From contig NZ_NIDE01000005.1 in assembly GCF_002197845.1 (NCBI RefSeq), forward strand, positions 496,001 through 560,000: a DNA stretch of 64,000 nucleotides, in the 5' to 3' direction. Source of the DNA: Fimbriiglobus ruber. GTDB taxonomy: Bacteria; Planctomycetota; Planctomycetia; Gemmatales; Gemmataceae. Within the stretch, counting starts at the first letter, position 1; each line of letters begins with the position of its first letter. Below the pieces are notes generated by a model. The model worked only from the letters and a program-made list of their open reading frames with translations, made no database searches and was not told where the DNA came from. Shown here one piece after another: positions 16,117 through 25,098 of the stretch. Position numbers and translations under genes: made by a program.

Positions 16117-16533
16117 ATGCCTCAGCCGGCTGATGAGGAAAGAAACGCAAAAGAAACGGTTAGTATGCTCGGCGCGGACCTTCTGCCGGGAAACGCCGTG
16201 TATATGAGCGTGGGTAACCGCGTAGAGAAGGCCCGCGCCGACGAGGAAGACAGGGCTCGCGTGGTTGGGCTCTGTTCAAGAGCAAGTAGCCCGGAAGGTC
16301 GGGTCGATATTCAGATGCGAGGCGTATTGGCACTAACGGTTGCAGAATGGGATGCGGTCGCAGGAACTGACGGGGGTTTGAAAACCGGCAGGCGTTACTT
16401 TCTGAGCGAGACGACCCCGGGTGCAATCGTTGCCACTGCCCCCGAAAAAGTGGGTAACTACGTCGTTGCGGTGGGAATTGCGATCAGCGCGACCGAGATG
16501 GAACTCAAGCGGGGAATACCGCACCTGCTGTAA
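16117..16533 (+). CDS. Stand-alone protein resembling a phage structural (DUF2190/decoration) domain (138 aa)
   Basis: The pattern GVLALTVAEWDAVAGTDGGL then TGRRYFLSETTPGAIVATAP and VGNYVVAVGIAISATEMEL is the layout of a beta-rich domain common in phage decoration or tail-fibre proteins. Here it is a free-standing gene among regulators, far from the structural module at 56-64 kb. The ATG at 16117 is assumed; the ribosome binding site is weak. It may be a remnant of a larger phage gene. Confidence 0.5.
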   Translation: MPQPADEERNAKETVSMLGADLLPGNAVYMSVGNRVEKARADEEDRARVVGLCSRASSPEGRVDIQMRGVLALTVAEWDAVAGTDGGLKTGRRYFLSETTPGAIVATAPEKVGNYVVAVGIAISATEMELKRGIPHLL

Positions 16534-16565
16534 TTAACGCTGGCAATCCGGCAGGAATAAACGGT

Positions 16566-17327
16566 TCAGTTTTTGCCGAGGCATCCATCCACCACCCAGC
16601 ACCCTCTCACGTGAGGCCCCGGCCCCCGGCAGTGGCTCAGCACCTGGTCGTCGCAGCACCCGCTGTCTTGCAAAGCATCGGCCAGGATCGGCATTAGCGA
16701 GAAGTCTCGGGAGTCGTACATCTGGCGGGCAAGCGTGGTGACGGTGGAGGTGAGCCAGGAGGGGTCGAAGGAGACGGGGCAGGTTTTGTTCCCGAAGATG
16801 TCCCGACTGATGCCGGCTATCGCTATTCGCACCCGCGCCATCCTGTCCCGTGCGGCCTGTGTAGACGAGCGGGCGAACGAATGCCAAGTAACGAGGGCCC
16901 TGAGACAGTAGTCCACAGCGTCACCTTCTCCTCCGGTCAGAATGGTCCCAGGTCGGGGCCGGAGGGTCAAGAGTACCGCGCGGGAGAGGTCAGCCCGAGT
17001 CTGGCTGGACTGTCCCTCCACCCGCCAAGCCTCTGTGTTCAGGGCCAAGTCCCATGCTGAAGAGACGGCCTGTGCGACCGCGTCTTCCGAGTGCGTCGGT
17101 TCTCGGGTGGTTACGACATCCACCCAGCGGGTATTTGCAGCCGTTTCTGCCTCTGGGTCGTCAGCGCACAACTCGGCGGTGTCAAGGGTGAGCGCAAAGC
17201 GGGGGTCGTAGAACTCATCTGAACGTACCCGGCAAGCCGCGACCATCAGCAGCCGCCGTTGGCGGGTCGAAGCCCGGTTGCGGGCGGCGTTGTATGCCAA
17301 ACTTGTAACCTGCACACCTCGACCCAT
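16566..17327 (-). CDS. Planctomycete family protein with 'LMPILADALQD' C-terminus (253 aa)
   Basis: The C-terminal 70 residues (SWLTSTVTTLARQMYDSRDF, LMPILADALQDSGCCDD, HCRGPGPHVRGCWVV) match the end of its upstream neighbour and a protein family expanded in Gemmataceae; function unknown. It lacks the usual N-terminal opening and instead starts with GRGVQVTSLAYNAARNR, so it may be a fused or rearranged copy. It begins two bases after the stop of the neighbour with GGGAGAA upstream, so the two are probably one transcript. Confidence 0.6.
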   Translation of the reverse strand: MGRGVQVTSLAYNAARNRASTRQRRLLMVAACRVRSDEFYDPRFALTLDTAELCADDPEAETAANTRWVDVVTTREPTHSEDAVAQAVSSAWDLALNTEAWRVEGQSSQTRADLSRAVLLTLRPRPGTILTGGEGDAVDYCLRALVTWHSFARSSTQAARDRMARVRIAIAGISRDIFGNKTCPVSFDPSWLTSTVTTLARQMYDSRDFSLMPILADALQDSGCCDDQVLSHCRGPGPHVRGCWVVDGCLGKN

Positions 17328-17329
17328 CG

Positions 17330-17965
17330 TCAGATTCTCCCGAGCAGTAAGTCTAAAGCCCAACAACCGCGGGTATGGACCGTTTCCGAGCGGCAGTGGT
17401 TCAGGAGGTCGGGGTTGTCGCAGGAGGCTTCCTCAAGAGCGTCAGCGAGGATCGGGAGGCGGTCGAAAGCGCGGTCAGTATAGATGCCTTGAGCTAGAGA
17501 AAGAACGGTGGGGGTTTGCCAGGCAGGGTTGAGTGTTGCGGGGCGGAAGGGGTTGAAGACATCTCGGGCCACCTGCGCGGCCATTGCCGCAAGCTCGGCC
17601 GTTATTAAGGCTTCGCGGACTAAACCATCGCGGGTGAGAAATGACCAGAATATGCGAAAGGTATTCTTGCTCATCGCTGCTTGGTACATCCAAGACAACC
17701 AGAACAGTGGCCCGTCGCCGGGATAATATTGCTCGTGGAACGCTTCTTGAAGCCTCTTTGCCGCGGTTTTGGACTTGCTGTTGTCTGCAAATCGCTCTCC
17801 GATTTCCAGTCCTTTCAGAAGTCGTTCACTGCCTTTGAAGTTTTGGGCATGGTGCCGGGTCACCGCACACGCAAACAGTCTCAGCTTCCGATCGCTGACC
17901 TTCCCCCGGAGGAATTCCAGCATCGGTGTGGGGTCGGGGGAGTAGAGCCATTCGGATTCGGTCAT
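17330..17965 (-). CDS. Planctomycete family protein with 'RLPILADALEEASC' C-terminus (211 aa)
   Basis: A complete-looking member: the N-terminus has MTESEWLYSPDPTPMLEFL and SDRKLRLFACAVTRHH, the C-terminus NPAWQTPTVLSLAQGIY, LPILADALEEASCDN and TRGCWALDLLLG. These blocks recur in many Gemmataceae proteins without known function. It is helical and Cys/His-containing but shows no catalytic signature. Paired with a shorter relative downstream. Confidence 0.7.
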   Translation of the reverse strand: MTESEWLYSPDPTPMLEFLRGKVSDRKLRLFACAVTRHHAQNFKGSERLLKGLEIGERFADNSKSKTAAKRLQEAFHEQYYPGDGPLFWLSWMYQAAMSKNTFRIFWSFLTRDGLVREALITAELAAMAAQVARDVFNPFRPATLNPAWQTPTVLSLAQGIYTDRAFDRLPILADALEEASCDNPDLLNHCRSETVHTRGCWALDLLLGRI

Positions 17966-17998
17966 GGGGGGATTTTATCAGAGAATTGAAGGGTTTGT

Positions 17999-18079
17999 GC
18001 GTCTCCCTTCGGGCCGGTCCCTCCGCGGCTCGCTCGACGCTCGGCCGCTACGCGGCTGAACCGCTTTGGCACCTGACGC
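17999..18079 (+). repeat. R4, structured dispersed element, copy 4
   Basis: GCGTC (17999-18003) pairs with GACGC (18075-18079), followed by AAGAAAG as in R1. First hairpin CCC-TTC-GGG (18005-18013), inner hairpin GCCGC-TAC-GCGGC (18044-18056), and CGGT can pair with ACCG around the latter. It lies between divergent genes, upstream of the RNA-repair operon, so it is not always a 3' element. Confidence 0.75.
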
Positions 18080-18162
18080 AAGAAAGTGCTTGGCTAGGGC
18101 ATCTGTCCGCGCTACCCTCCGTCTTGCACGGGCAATCCCGTCCGGTGAACCAGTGAGGGAAT

Positions 18163-18579
18163 ATGAGTCAGCCAGGTATCGGTGCGATGGTGCATTATCT
18201 GACCGGCGGGTCGAAGCACGATCCGAAGGAGTATTACGGAAAGAGAATCACGAGCGCGGAGTTTGCGGACAACCGCCTGCTGATCGGCTTCGAGGGCGGG
18301 GTCCGAATCGCTATCTTCGATGACGGCCAGAGTTGCTGCGAGTCCCGGTACATGACCACCGCTGACGACGTGACGTGGCTTGTTGGGAAGACCCTCAAGG
18401 CGATCGCCGCGAAGGAGGGGCCGGAAGTTGAGGGCGAATGCGGCGACTCCCACGAGCAGGTCTTCCTCGAAATCGAAACGCCTGACGGTAGCATCACCTT
18501 TGCGAATCACAACGAGCACAACGGATATTACGGCGGCTTCGGGCTGACGATCGAAGAAGTTGAAAGAGAGGTGGCATGA
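18163..18579 (+). CDS. DUF7448 domain protein of phage type (138 aa)
   Basis: Contains the DUF7448 pattern: DNRLLIGFEGGVRIAIFDDG, QSCCESRYMTTADD, VFLEIETPDGS and FANHNEHNGYYGGFGL. The role of the family is unknown; it is common in phage accessory regions. It is the first gene of the RNA-repair operon, RBS GAGGGAAT before ATG 18163, and overlaps the next gene by four bases (ATGA). Confidence 0.85.
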   Translation: MSQPGIGAMVHYLTGGSKHDPKEYYGKRITSAEFADNRLLIGFEGGVRIAIFDDGQSCCESRYMTTADDVTWLVGKTLKAIAAKEGPEVEGECGDSHEQVFLEIETPDGSITFANHNEHNGYYGGFGLTIEEVEREVA

Positions 18580-19502
18580 CGCGGACGGTGATTTTCGATA
18601 TCGACGGCACGTTGGCGGACGCAACCCATCGACTTCATCACGTCACGAAAGAACCCAAGAACTACGACGCCTTCTTCGCCGCAGTTGGGGATGACCCTGT
18701 CATCGAACCGATCCGCGAGTTGGCCCAGGTGCTTGCCAGGCAGGATTACAAGATCATCCTCGTCTCCGGCCGGTCGGACAAAGTCCGCGAACAAACACTG
18801 GATTGGCTCGGCCGCCACGAGGTACCGTGCGATGAACTGCACATGCGGAGAGAGGGGGACTACCGGCAGGATTTCACCATCAAGTCGGAAATCCTCGACG
18901 AACTCCTCGCCGACGGAAACGAGATCGCGTTCGTGGTGGACGACCGGCCGAGTGTGGTCGCCATGTGGCGGGAGCGCGGTTTGACTTGCCTCCAGTGCAG
19001 GGACTGGGATGAGGCTCCTCACGTAAATCCGGGGTTGCTGACTGTCATGGTCGGCCCTTCCGGTGCGGGAAAGAGCTACTGGTTGACAACCGATGAGGCC
19101 TGCGGGTTCGGTATCGATCCCTCCCACATCGTAAGTAGCGACCAGCTCCGGGCCGATCTCTGCGGTGATTTCCGCGATCAGACAAAAAACGACGAGGTTT
19201 TCACGGCACTGCATGCGGTCGTCAAAACACGCCTGGCCCACGGCCTTCCCACAGTTGTGGACGCCACGAACCTGAGACGGAAGGATCGCCTCTCTGTTGT
19301 CGGGCTGTCTGCCGGAATGGTTCGATACGTCGTGATCGATCGGCCGACGGAAGACAAGCGGAGGGACGCGGGGTGGCGAGCAACGCTGCCGTTCGACCTG
19401 ATCGCGAAGCACGACCAGACGTTCCGCAGTCAGTTGCGTGACATCCTGGCGGGTGATGGGCAGCCCAATGTTGAGGTCCTTGACCTACGGAGGGCGGCAT
19501 GA
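18576..19502 (+). CDS. Polynucleotide phosphatase-kinase, reversed domain order (308 aa)
   Basis: Residues 1-145 are a HAD phosphatase (FDIDGTLAD with Asp 8 and Asp 10, later VSGRSD and VVDDRPSVV). Residues 152-308 are a P-loop kinase (GPSGAGKSYW, residues 160-169; then VVDATNLRRKDR). Together they would remove a 3' (cyclic) phosphate and add a 5' phosphate, healing broken RNA ends. T4 Pnkp has kinase first and phosphatase second; here the order is reversed. The next gene is an RNA ligase, coupled by ATGA, completing a heal-and-seal pair. Confidence 0.9.
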   Translation: MTRTVIFDIDGTLADATHRLHHVTKEPKNYDAFFAAVGDDPVIEPIRELAQVLARQDYKIILVSGRSDKVREQTLDWLGRHEVPCDELHMRREGDYRQDFTIKSEILDELLADGNEIAFVVDDRPSVVAMWRERGLTCLQCRDWDEAPHVNPGLLTVMVGPSGAGKSYWLTTDEACGFGIDPSHIVSSDQLRADLCGDFRDQTKNDEVFTALHAVVKTRLAHGLPTVVDATNLRRKDRLSVVGLSAGMVRYVVIDRPTEDKRRDAGWRATLPFDLIAKHDQTFRSQLRDILAGDGQPNVEVLDLRRAA

Positions 19503-20620
19503 GACACCCGGCGCGAGCAATCTCTTTCGACGACTTATGGGCCGGATTACAAGAAGCCAGGGCCGCGAAGCTGGTAACCGAGAACGTTGGGAACGATGGG
19601 CTCCGGCTTTATTGTTACTCCGAATCCTGTGTTTACGAACGCCAGTGGAGCGAAGTCACGATGCTAGCGCGGGGAATTATTCTCGACCCCGAAAGCAAGC
19701 GGGTTGTGGCCACTCCCTTCCCCAAGTTCTTCAACGTCGGTGAGCGATTGGATTCCGTTCCCGATCTGCCCTTCGAGACATTCGAGAAGTTGGACGGCAG
19801 TCTCATCATTCTGTTCCACCACAAGGGGGAGTGGAGGACTGCGACCAAGGGCAGCCTTGGCTCGGATCAAGCGAAGTGGGCCGCGAATTGGATTTCCAGC
19901 CACGATTTATCGGTTCTTGATCCGGACACGACTTACCTCGCGGAGGCTCTTTACCCGGAGAACCGAATAGTGGTGCATTACCAGCATACCGGGCTCGTTC
20001 TACTCGGGGCCTACAGCGGGGACGGAATGGAACTGGGCTACGGCGAGCTTTGCGGCTTGAGCGACCGGCTCGGTTGGAGAATCGCCAAGCGGCACGCGTT
20101 CACCGCGGTCTCGGAGTTGCTCACCCTAGCGAAGGAACTTCCCCCAACCGAAGAGGGGTTCGTGCTGCGGTTCTCGAACGGACTCCGGTTGAAGGTGAAG
20201 GGAGATGAGTATTGCCGCATTCATCGGCTGGTATCTCGCCTTACCCCGCTGGCGATGTGGGAAGCGATGCAATCTGGAGGCGGCCTTGAAGCGATCCGGC
20301 GCCAATTGCCGGAGGAGTTCTGGGCCGACTTCGACGCGATCACAGGCACTCTCCAGCAAAACATCGACAAGTTGATCGCAGTGGTCCAGATCGAGGCGGA
20401 AGCAGTGGCCGGTCTAACGGACAAGGAAGTCGGGTTACGGCTTGCGACCTTCCCCGAAACCGTGCGGCGGTTCATTTTCCCGTTTCGGAATAACGGGGGT
20501 GACTTGCTTTCGGGCAAGACCCGGGAGTTGGTATTCCGCACGATCCGGCCGACAGGGAATGTGCTTGAGGGGTATGTCCCGTCCTATGCCATCAACCGGG
20601 TGATGGACGAAGCCGCGTGA
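19499..20620 (+). CDS. T4 Rnl1-like RNA ligase (373 aa)
   Basis: Nucleotidyltransferase motifs in order: I at EKLDGS (Lys 97 takes AMP), preceded by LARGIILDPESKRVVATPF as in Rnl1 ligases; motif III region LAEALYPENRIVVHY (147-161); IV at EEGFVLRF (218-225); V at LKVKGDEY (231-238). The C-terminal 130 residues are helical, as in Rnl1, which uses this part for tRNA specificity. It joins a 3'-OH to a 5'-phosphate in RNA. In T4 such a ligase repairs tRNA cut by host anticodon nucleases; the same role is inferred here. Confidence 0.9.
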   Translation: MRHPARAISFDDLWAGLQEARAAKLVTENVGNDGLRLYCYSESCVYERQWSEVTMLARGIILDPESKRVVATPFPKFFNVGERLDSVPDLPFETFEKLDGSLIILFHHKGEWRTATKGSLGSDQAKWAANWISSHDLSVLDPDTTYLAEALYPENRIVVHYQHTGLVLLGAYSGDGMELGYGELCGLSDRLGWRIAKRHAFTAVSELLTLAKELPPTEEGFVLRFSNGLRLKVKGDEYCRIHRLVSRLTPLAMWEAMQSGGGLEAIRRQLPEEFWADFDAITGTLQQNIDKLIAVVQIEAEAVAGLTDKEVGLRLATFPETVRRFIFPFRNNGGDLLSGKTRELVFRTIRPTGNVLEGYVPSYAINRVMDEAA

Positions 20621-20787
20621 CGCCTGACGAATTCATCCGCATCTGCGAGGCGATCTACGGTGCGGGCTGGCAGTCGAAGCTGGCCCGCGACCTCGTCCGC
20701 GAGCCCAGGACCATCCGCCGGTGGAAGTCCGGGGAGAGCCCGATACCGAGGGCGGTGGTGGAGTGGCTTAAGTATAAACGGGGCTGA
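20617..20787 (+). CDS. Small HTH-type protein after the RNA ligase (56 aa)
   Basis: GTG start overlapping the ligase stop (GTGA). The sequence TPDEFIRICEAIYGAGWQSK, LARDLVREPRTIRRWKSGES and PRAVVEWLKYK reads as a compact helix-turn-helix with a WKSGE recognition turn. A small protein of the same layout follows the DNA methyltransferase (39489). Possibly an autoregulator of the operon. A terminator overlaps its last codons. Confidence 0.65.
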   Translation: MTPDEFIRICEAIYGAGWQSKLARDLVREPRTIRRWKSGESPIPRAVVEWLKYKRG

Positions 20788-20827
20788 TGGTTACGTCCAT
20801 TTATGGACGACATGGCCCCGTTTTTTT
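20776..20827 (+). terminator. Rho-independent terminator of the RNA-repair operon, nested hairpin
   Basis: AAACGGGGC (20776-20784) pairs with GCCCCGTTT (20815-20823), followed by a seven-T run (20821-20827). The loop holds a second perfect hairpin, CGTCCAT-TT-ATGGACG (20794-20809). The left arm covers the last sense codons and the stop of the small HTH gene. Confidence 0.9.
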
Positions 20828-20907
20828 GCTAACGACACAATTCCGCGACGCGTACAACGAATCACTACTTGGGGATAATTTCAGAAAAATTGGCCCTGGA
20901 GGTGACA

Positions 20908-21264
20908 GTGTCTACCGAAGTTGCTCATCACCTTGACCCGGCGCTGGTTCAAATCGATCAGGTAAAGCAGAGATGGCTAATTGCATCCGCACAGGTTTCG
21001 ACAATTGCTGCGGAGATTTTTCAACCAGGCAACGGCTATGGGTGTCCTGAAGCGGTGCGGGAAGAGGAACACCGTCTGGAAACAGCCCGACGGGATGCCG
21101 AGCGGCTGTTCCAGGAATATCAAGACCTCGATCGGCGCTATACCCAGCAGCAGTTACTTCGTCTTCAGCGGTCGCAGGCGTTGGCTACCTGGGCATCATT
21201 CAGTGTGGCGGCCGCGGTCGGCGTTGCCACCATCGTGGGCGTCATCGCCCAGGTACTCAAGTAG
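20908..21264 (+). CDS. Small membrane protein with coiled-coil body (118 aa)
   Basis: GTG 20908 has GGAGG five bases upstream, preferred over the TTG at 20869. Residues about 50-90 form a charged coiled coil (EEEHRLETARRDAERLFQEY). The C-terminus is a single membrane segment (WASFSVAAAVGVATIVGVIA), so it is tail-anchored. No family is recognised; the form resembles holin or inhibitor proteins, but nothing proves that. Confidence 0.6.
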   Translation: MSTEVAHHLDPALVQIDQVKQRWLIASAQVSTIAAEIFQPGNGYGCPEAVREEEHRLETARRDAERLFQEYQDLDRRYTQQQLLRLQRSQALATWASFSVAAAVGVATIVGVIAQVLK

Positions 21265-21476
21265 CCCCCAAAGAAACAGCTATAATTTCCGTTTGACCCA
21301 TCCTGCTGATGCGTTGGTTGGATGGGGCCAGAGGGTGACCGGGAATAGACCTGTAGATAGCCAATCGGGGATTCGACACGCGAAGGGGAACTTTCGGCCA
21401 TGTCTCGCCGTCTTCATAAAAAAATTTACCCAGCTCCCTAGAGCGATCACTCCCTTCCACCAGATAAGGTGTGTTC

Positions 21477-22124
21477 ATGCCAGAGATAGATCAACAGACG
21501 GAGATCCTTGAAGATTACGAGCCACTGCTCGATCTGAATGCGGCGTTCGAGTCTCGCAATCGTCCGGCGTTTGATGGCATCTTGCATGGGCTGGCCGATG
21601 AACTTGCCAATGAGTACAGAGCCAAGATCGAGGAGAAGGTTCGCCGCTGGGCTACTGCCACGAGAGTTGGCTGGTTCTACGATCGCGCTCCCGTACGAGC
21701 CTACATCCAGGTTAAGATGATGTATCGCGATGGATTTTATGAGGCCACGATCATGGTCTCGCGATCCATCGCAGAGATGATCTGCTATGATCGTTTGGAT
21801 GGCGTCGCCCACCCGTTCGGTAGCATTCAGCAGGTTGAGCGCAGGTGCTTCCGTGATCTGATCAGGTGGCTTGCTTCAAACGACAGCCGCATCACGACGA
21901 AGGTCTTCGATAATTTAAACTCTCTCTACGACCTCGGAAATAAATACGTTCATCCGAAGTCGGGTCAGAACGCCAAAGACGACTCTCTCAAGGCGCTCTA
22001 CCTAATCGGCGAATCTGTCTTTGAAGTGTACGGGGTGAAGTCGCATGCCGAAATGCTCGGGCGCACGCTTCGCACGCCTTATGCCGACTTCCCCGACATC
22101 TGCGGGGGAACAACTTCTGGTTGA
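21477..22124 (+). CDS. Hypothetical helical protein (215 aa)
   Basis: ATG 21477 (a GTG two codons upstream is possible). The pattern VSRSIAEMICYDRL with a later LGNKYVHPKSGQNAKDDSLK resembles DUF4145- or HEPN-like helical proteins, which are often linked to defence, but the RxxxxH motif of HEPN RNases is not clear. Weak assignment. Not obviously in an operon. Confidence 0.5.
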   Translation: MPEIDQQTEILEDYEPLLDLNAAFESRNRPAFDGILHGLADELANEYRAKIEEKVRRWATATRVGWFYDRAPVRAYIQVKMMYRDGFYEATIMVSRSIAEMICYDRLDGVAHPFGSIQQVERRCFRDLIRWLASNDSRITTKVFDNLNSLYDLGNKYVHPKSGQNAKDDSLKALYLIGESVFEVYGVKSHAEMLGRTLRTPYADFPDICGGTTSG

Positions 22125-22528
22125 CAGCCTTCACGTCTCCACAGGCCGCACTTCAGTCCAAGCATGCTGAGCCAGATGGAGCGGTTCGCCTTGCCCGAGG
22201 GCCGGCCAGCGAATCGAACGGTAAGGAGTAGAAGGAACAGATGAAGAAAAGTGACAGTTGACCGTGTCCCAGCACCGTGGCAGAATCTGACGGCTGTGGC
22301 GGCGTGAGAGGAGCACAGACACGCCTGGAAAATCCGAGACAAGGATGCTTCGCCAAGAACGGGTTGCCGGAAGCTGAGATCGTCCCGGTCCGTGATCGCA
22401 GAAGTCGGAGTAGTGCCCGGCCCGCAGCGTCTCAAGACCCGCAAGGGCCATCGGGGTTGATCGCCCGGTGTAGCTGACCTACCACGGGTAGGAACAGTTC
22501 GGGGGCCCGCTACGGCGGGTCTCTGTTT
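22125..22528. other. Intergenic stretch with a weak terminator-like hairpin
   Basis: No gene is seen. At 22506-22519, CCCGC-TACG-GCGGG is followed by TCTCTGTTTTT (22520-22530) and could end transcription from the left just before the convergent gene at 22529-22957. Nothing else is recognised. Confidence 0.5.
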
Positions 22529-22957
22529 TTACTTTTTCTCCTTGGCTCTCTTTGCTTTAGCTTGCTCCAAGAGAACCTCGACTTCCAAACGTCTCGCCTT
22601 GATTTTGATGACGGCGGCGGCAGTTCCTCTCCCACTTTGCAATCGGGCTTTAGCCGTTTCCTCGGATGCCTTCAGAACGCTTACGGTCCTCTCGTAGATC
22701 TCGATGCGCTCAGCGTCCTTCTCGGCAGCGTCAAGCTTCGCTTTTAGGAGCAGAACTTGTGCTTCCAATACCTCTTCATACGATCCGCGCGAGGCTTTGA
22801 ACGCACCAGCAGCGTGGTCAACCAGTTCCGTCAGTGCGTCGATTCGCGCATTCTGGAGTTCCTTTATCTTCTTGGCGGTCGCCTCTGCCTGTTTCTTCGG
22901 GTCTGCCTGCGCGGTCAGAAGGGTAGATGCGATGATGGCCATTGCGGGCAGATTCAT
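22529..22957 (-). CDS. Exported coiled-coil protein, planctomycete type (142 aa)
   Basis: A short signal peptide (MNLPAMAIIASTLLTAQA) is followed by an almost entirely helical body with heptads (LLKAKLDAAEKDAERIEIYE) and a Lys/Ala-rich C-terminus. The layout resembles the small TolC-like helical fragments common in planctomycete genomes. Host-like and monocistronic. Confidence 0.6.
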   Translation of the reverse strand: MNLPAMAIIASTLLTAQADPKKQAEATAKKIKELQNARIDALTELVDHAAGAFKASRGSYEEVLEAQVLLLKAKLDAAEKDAERIEIYERTVSVLKASEETAKARLQSGRGTAAAVIKIKARRLEVEVLLEQAKAKRAKEKK

Positions 22958-23101
22958 CGTGGAACTCCGAGAGTGGTTTGTTCTCGGTGATTCTCGACCT
23001 TAAGAGGGGGCGGGTCAAACCGATTTCAGGAGCGTCCGCTTCTCCGCTTCGTACGTCGTCGGCAGATTGACCGAGCCAGCAGATTGTGGCACTCTCGGCG
23101 A

Positions 23102-23428
23102 ATGTCATGTTACGTCGTGAAACGCGGGAAGGGCCGGGCTTTTCGAGATGCCCAGGGACGTGTATTTCATGCGGACGAGAAGCATCCCATGTTTATTTGC
23201 GGCAGGCTTGGTCCGCACTGCGACTGCGGTGGGGTGACCGAGATCCTGTGCGACTTCCCGGTCGGGAAGAACAAAACCTGTGATCGGAATCTCTGCGACA
23301 ACTGCTCTCATCTGATCGGGCCGGACCTGCACTATTGCTCGGCTCACCACCAGGAATGGCGTGCGTTTCGCGAGGGCGGTGGCTTGGTCCGCGAATTGGA
23401 AAAAGTCGAGCCATTCAAAGGTCGGTGA
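23102..23428 (+). CDS. Cysteine-rich zinc-binding protein of phage type (108 aa)
   Basis: Contains CDCGG, CDFPVGKNKTCDRNLCDNCS and HYCSAHHQEW, a dense set of Cys and His residues fitting two zinc sites. The N-terminus (CYVVKRGKGRAFRDAQGRVF) is basic. ATG 23102 is used; a GTG at 23084 would add six residues. Such proteins are common next to phage accessory genes. Function unknown. Confidence 0.6.
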   Translation: MSCYVVKRGKGRAFRDAQGRVFHADEKHPMFICGRLGPHCDCGGVTEILCDFPVGKNKTCDRNLCDNCSHLIGPDLHYCSAHHQEWRAFREGGGLVRELEKVEPFKGR

Positions 23429-23649
23429 CCAGGTAGTTGACCGTTCGCTTCGACTTTTGGGGTTGCCGACAGACGAAGAAAGATAGAGAAAATGGGCAAT
23501 TCTTAACACTCCTGACGAATCTCGTCACATTCCCCCCACCTTACTCAGTTCTTCCCAGTCTGAATTTACTCGTGAGTCGACGATCCCGGGGATCAATTCA
23601 TCCACTTTCAGGCAATATAAGAGAGAGGACAACAAGCACGGAGGTAGAA

Positions 23650-25046
23650 GTGCCGGCCAAGCCACTGAACAAATTGGTGCCATTTCTCCGTCGGGCGGTT
23701 CGGGAGGACAAGGCAAGTTTAACCGATCAGGAATTATTGGATTCCTATTTGAACGACAACAGTAGTGAGGCAATCGAGGCGCTGGTGCATCGACACGGGC
23801 CAATGGTATGGGGTGTCTGCCGCCGCCTGTCGATCTCCCACCACGACGCCGAAGATGCGTTTCAGGCCACATTCCTCGTTCTCTTCAGGAAGGCGCAGGA
23901 CATCGCACCAAGATCGATGCTGGCCAACTGGCTTTATGGCGTGGCGCTACAGACGGCCAGGAAGGCACGATCGGTTGCTTCCAAACGGCGAGGAAGGGAG
24001 ACGCTTGTGGCGGAGATGCCGGACCAGGCCGCCCCTGAGCATGATTCCTGGAATGAGATACGCCCTCTACTCGATCGGGAATTGGAACTGTTACCCGCCC
24101 CGTATCGAGTCGCCATCGTGCTGTGTGATTTAGAAGGCAAGACTCGGCAGGAGGCCGCAGTACAGCTCGGCCTGCCGGAGGGACGGTGGCGAGCCGATTG
24201 GTGCGGGCAAGGGCTCTGCTGGCCAAGCGTTTAGGACGCCGCGGGTTGAGTGTATCTCTCGTGATGTTGTTATCGCGGGAGATGGCGTCAGCGGCCGTGC
24301 CGACCGCAGTTCTGAATTCATCGATCCAGGCAATTTTCTCTTGGACCCAGGGTAACGTGACTGGGATAGCGGCCGCGGTTTCCGAATTGACCGAAGGAGT
24401 GCTGAACGCGATGGCTCATACAAAGTTCAAAATCGCCGCCTTGTCTTCTCTTGCAATGACCATGATTGGGGTTGGGGCAATCGTCGCGGCGACGTGGCCA
24501 GGTGATCAACCTCCAGAACCTCCTCCCAGCCGTCCAGTGAAGGTCGTGGAGAAAGCTGCCGTCACGTGTACGATGACCTCCGCCGGGGATTGGGTACGGG
24601 TTCGCGTGTCATTCGGGGATCGCGTGTACCACGCAGCCGGCGCCATCATCAATCTGGATCAGAGCAAAGCAAAGCTGGTGTTGGAATCAACGGACCGGAA
24701 CCGTGTGCAAGTCGTGTCGCGGAAAGGAAGCGAGCGAATTGAAGAAGTGGCGTGTGACAAAATAGTTTTCGACCTGGACAATCGGAAGGCGGAAATTGTC
24801 GGAGCCAAGACCATTAAACTACCGGACCGAATCGGGCGAATCCTCATCAAGGGAGATACCAAAATTCCCGATTCGGATATCCTCGATAAGGTGGCATTTC
24901 TGAGGCCTGGAGAGCCGGTTTCTTACCCGCGTCTGGAAGAGGCCCGCAAGAATTTGGCCGGGTTCGATGCAAGAGTTACCGTCATGGAAGGAGACCCCGG
25001 TGATGTTTTTAAAGATATCGAAATCACCATGAAAGAATCCGACTGA
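23650..25046 (+). pseudogene. ECF sigma factor with membrane-anchored C-terminal extension, split by one frameshift
   Basis: GTG 23650 follows GGAGG. Sigma region 2 is clear (ALVHRHGPMVWGVCRRLSIS, DAEDAFQATFLVLFRKA) and region 4 begins (RVAIVLCDLEGKTRQEAAVQ), but at 24177-24186 (GGAGGGACGG) the frame breaks to RWRADWCGQG. The missing LVRARALLAKRLGRRGLSVS lies in the next frame, as if one base were lost. The continuing frame to 25046 has a membrane segment (IAALSSLAMTMIGVGAIVAA) and a periplasmic beta-rich domain. With one base added it encodes 465 aa, the known planctomycete sigma layout. Either a true mutation or a sequence error. Confidence 0.85.
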
Positions 25047-25098
25047 ACGCTCGGCAGTAGGAATTATTTGGATTTGCCTCGACCCACTACTTCTGGTC

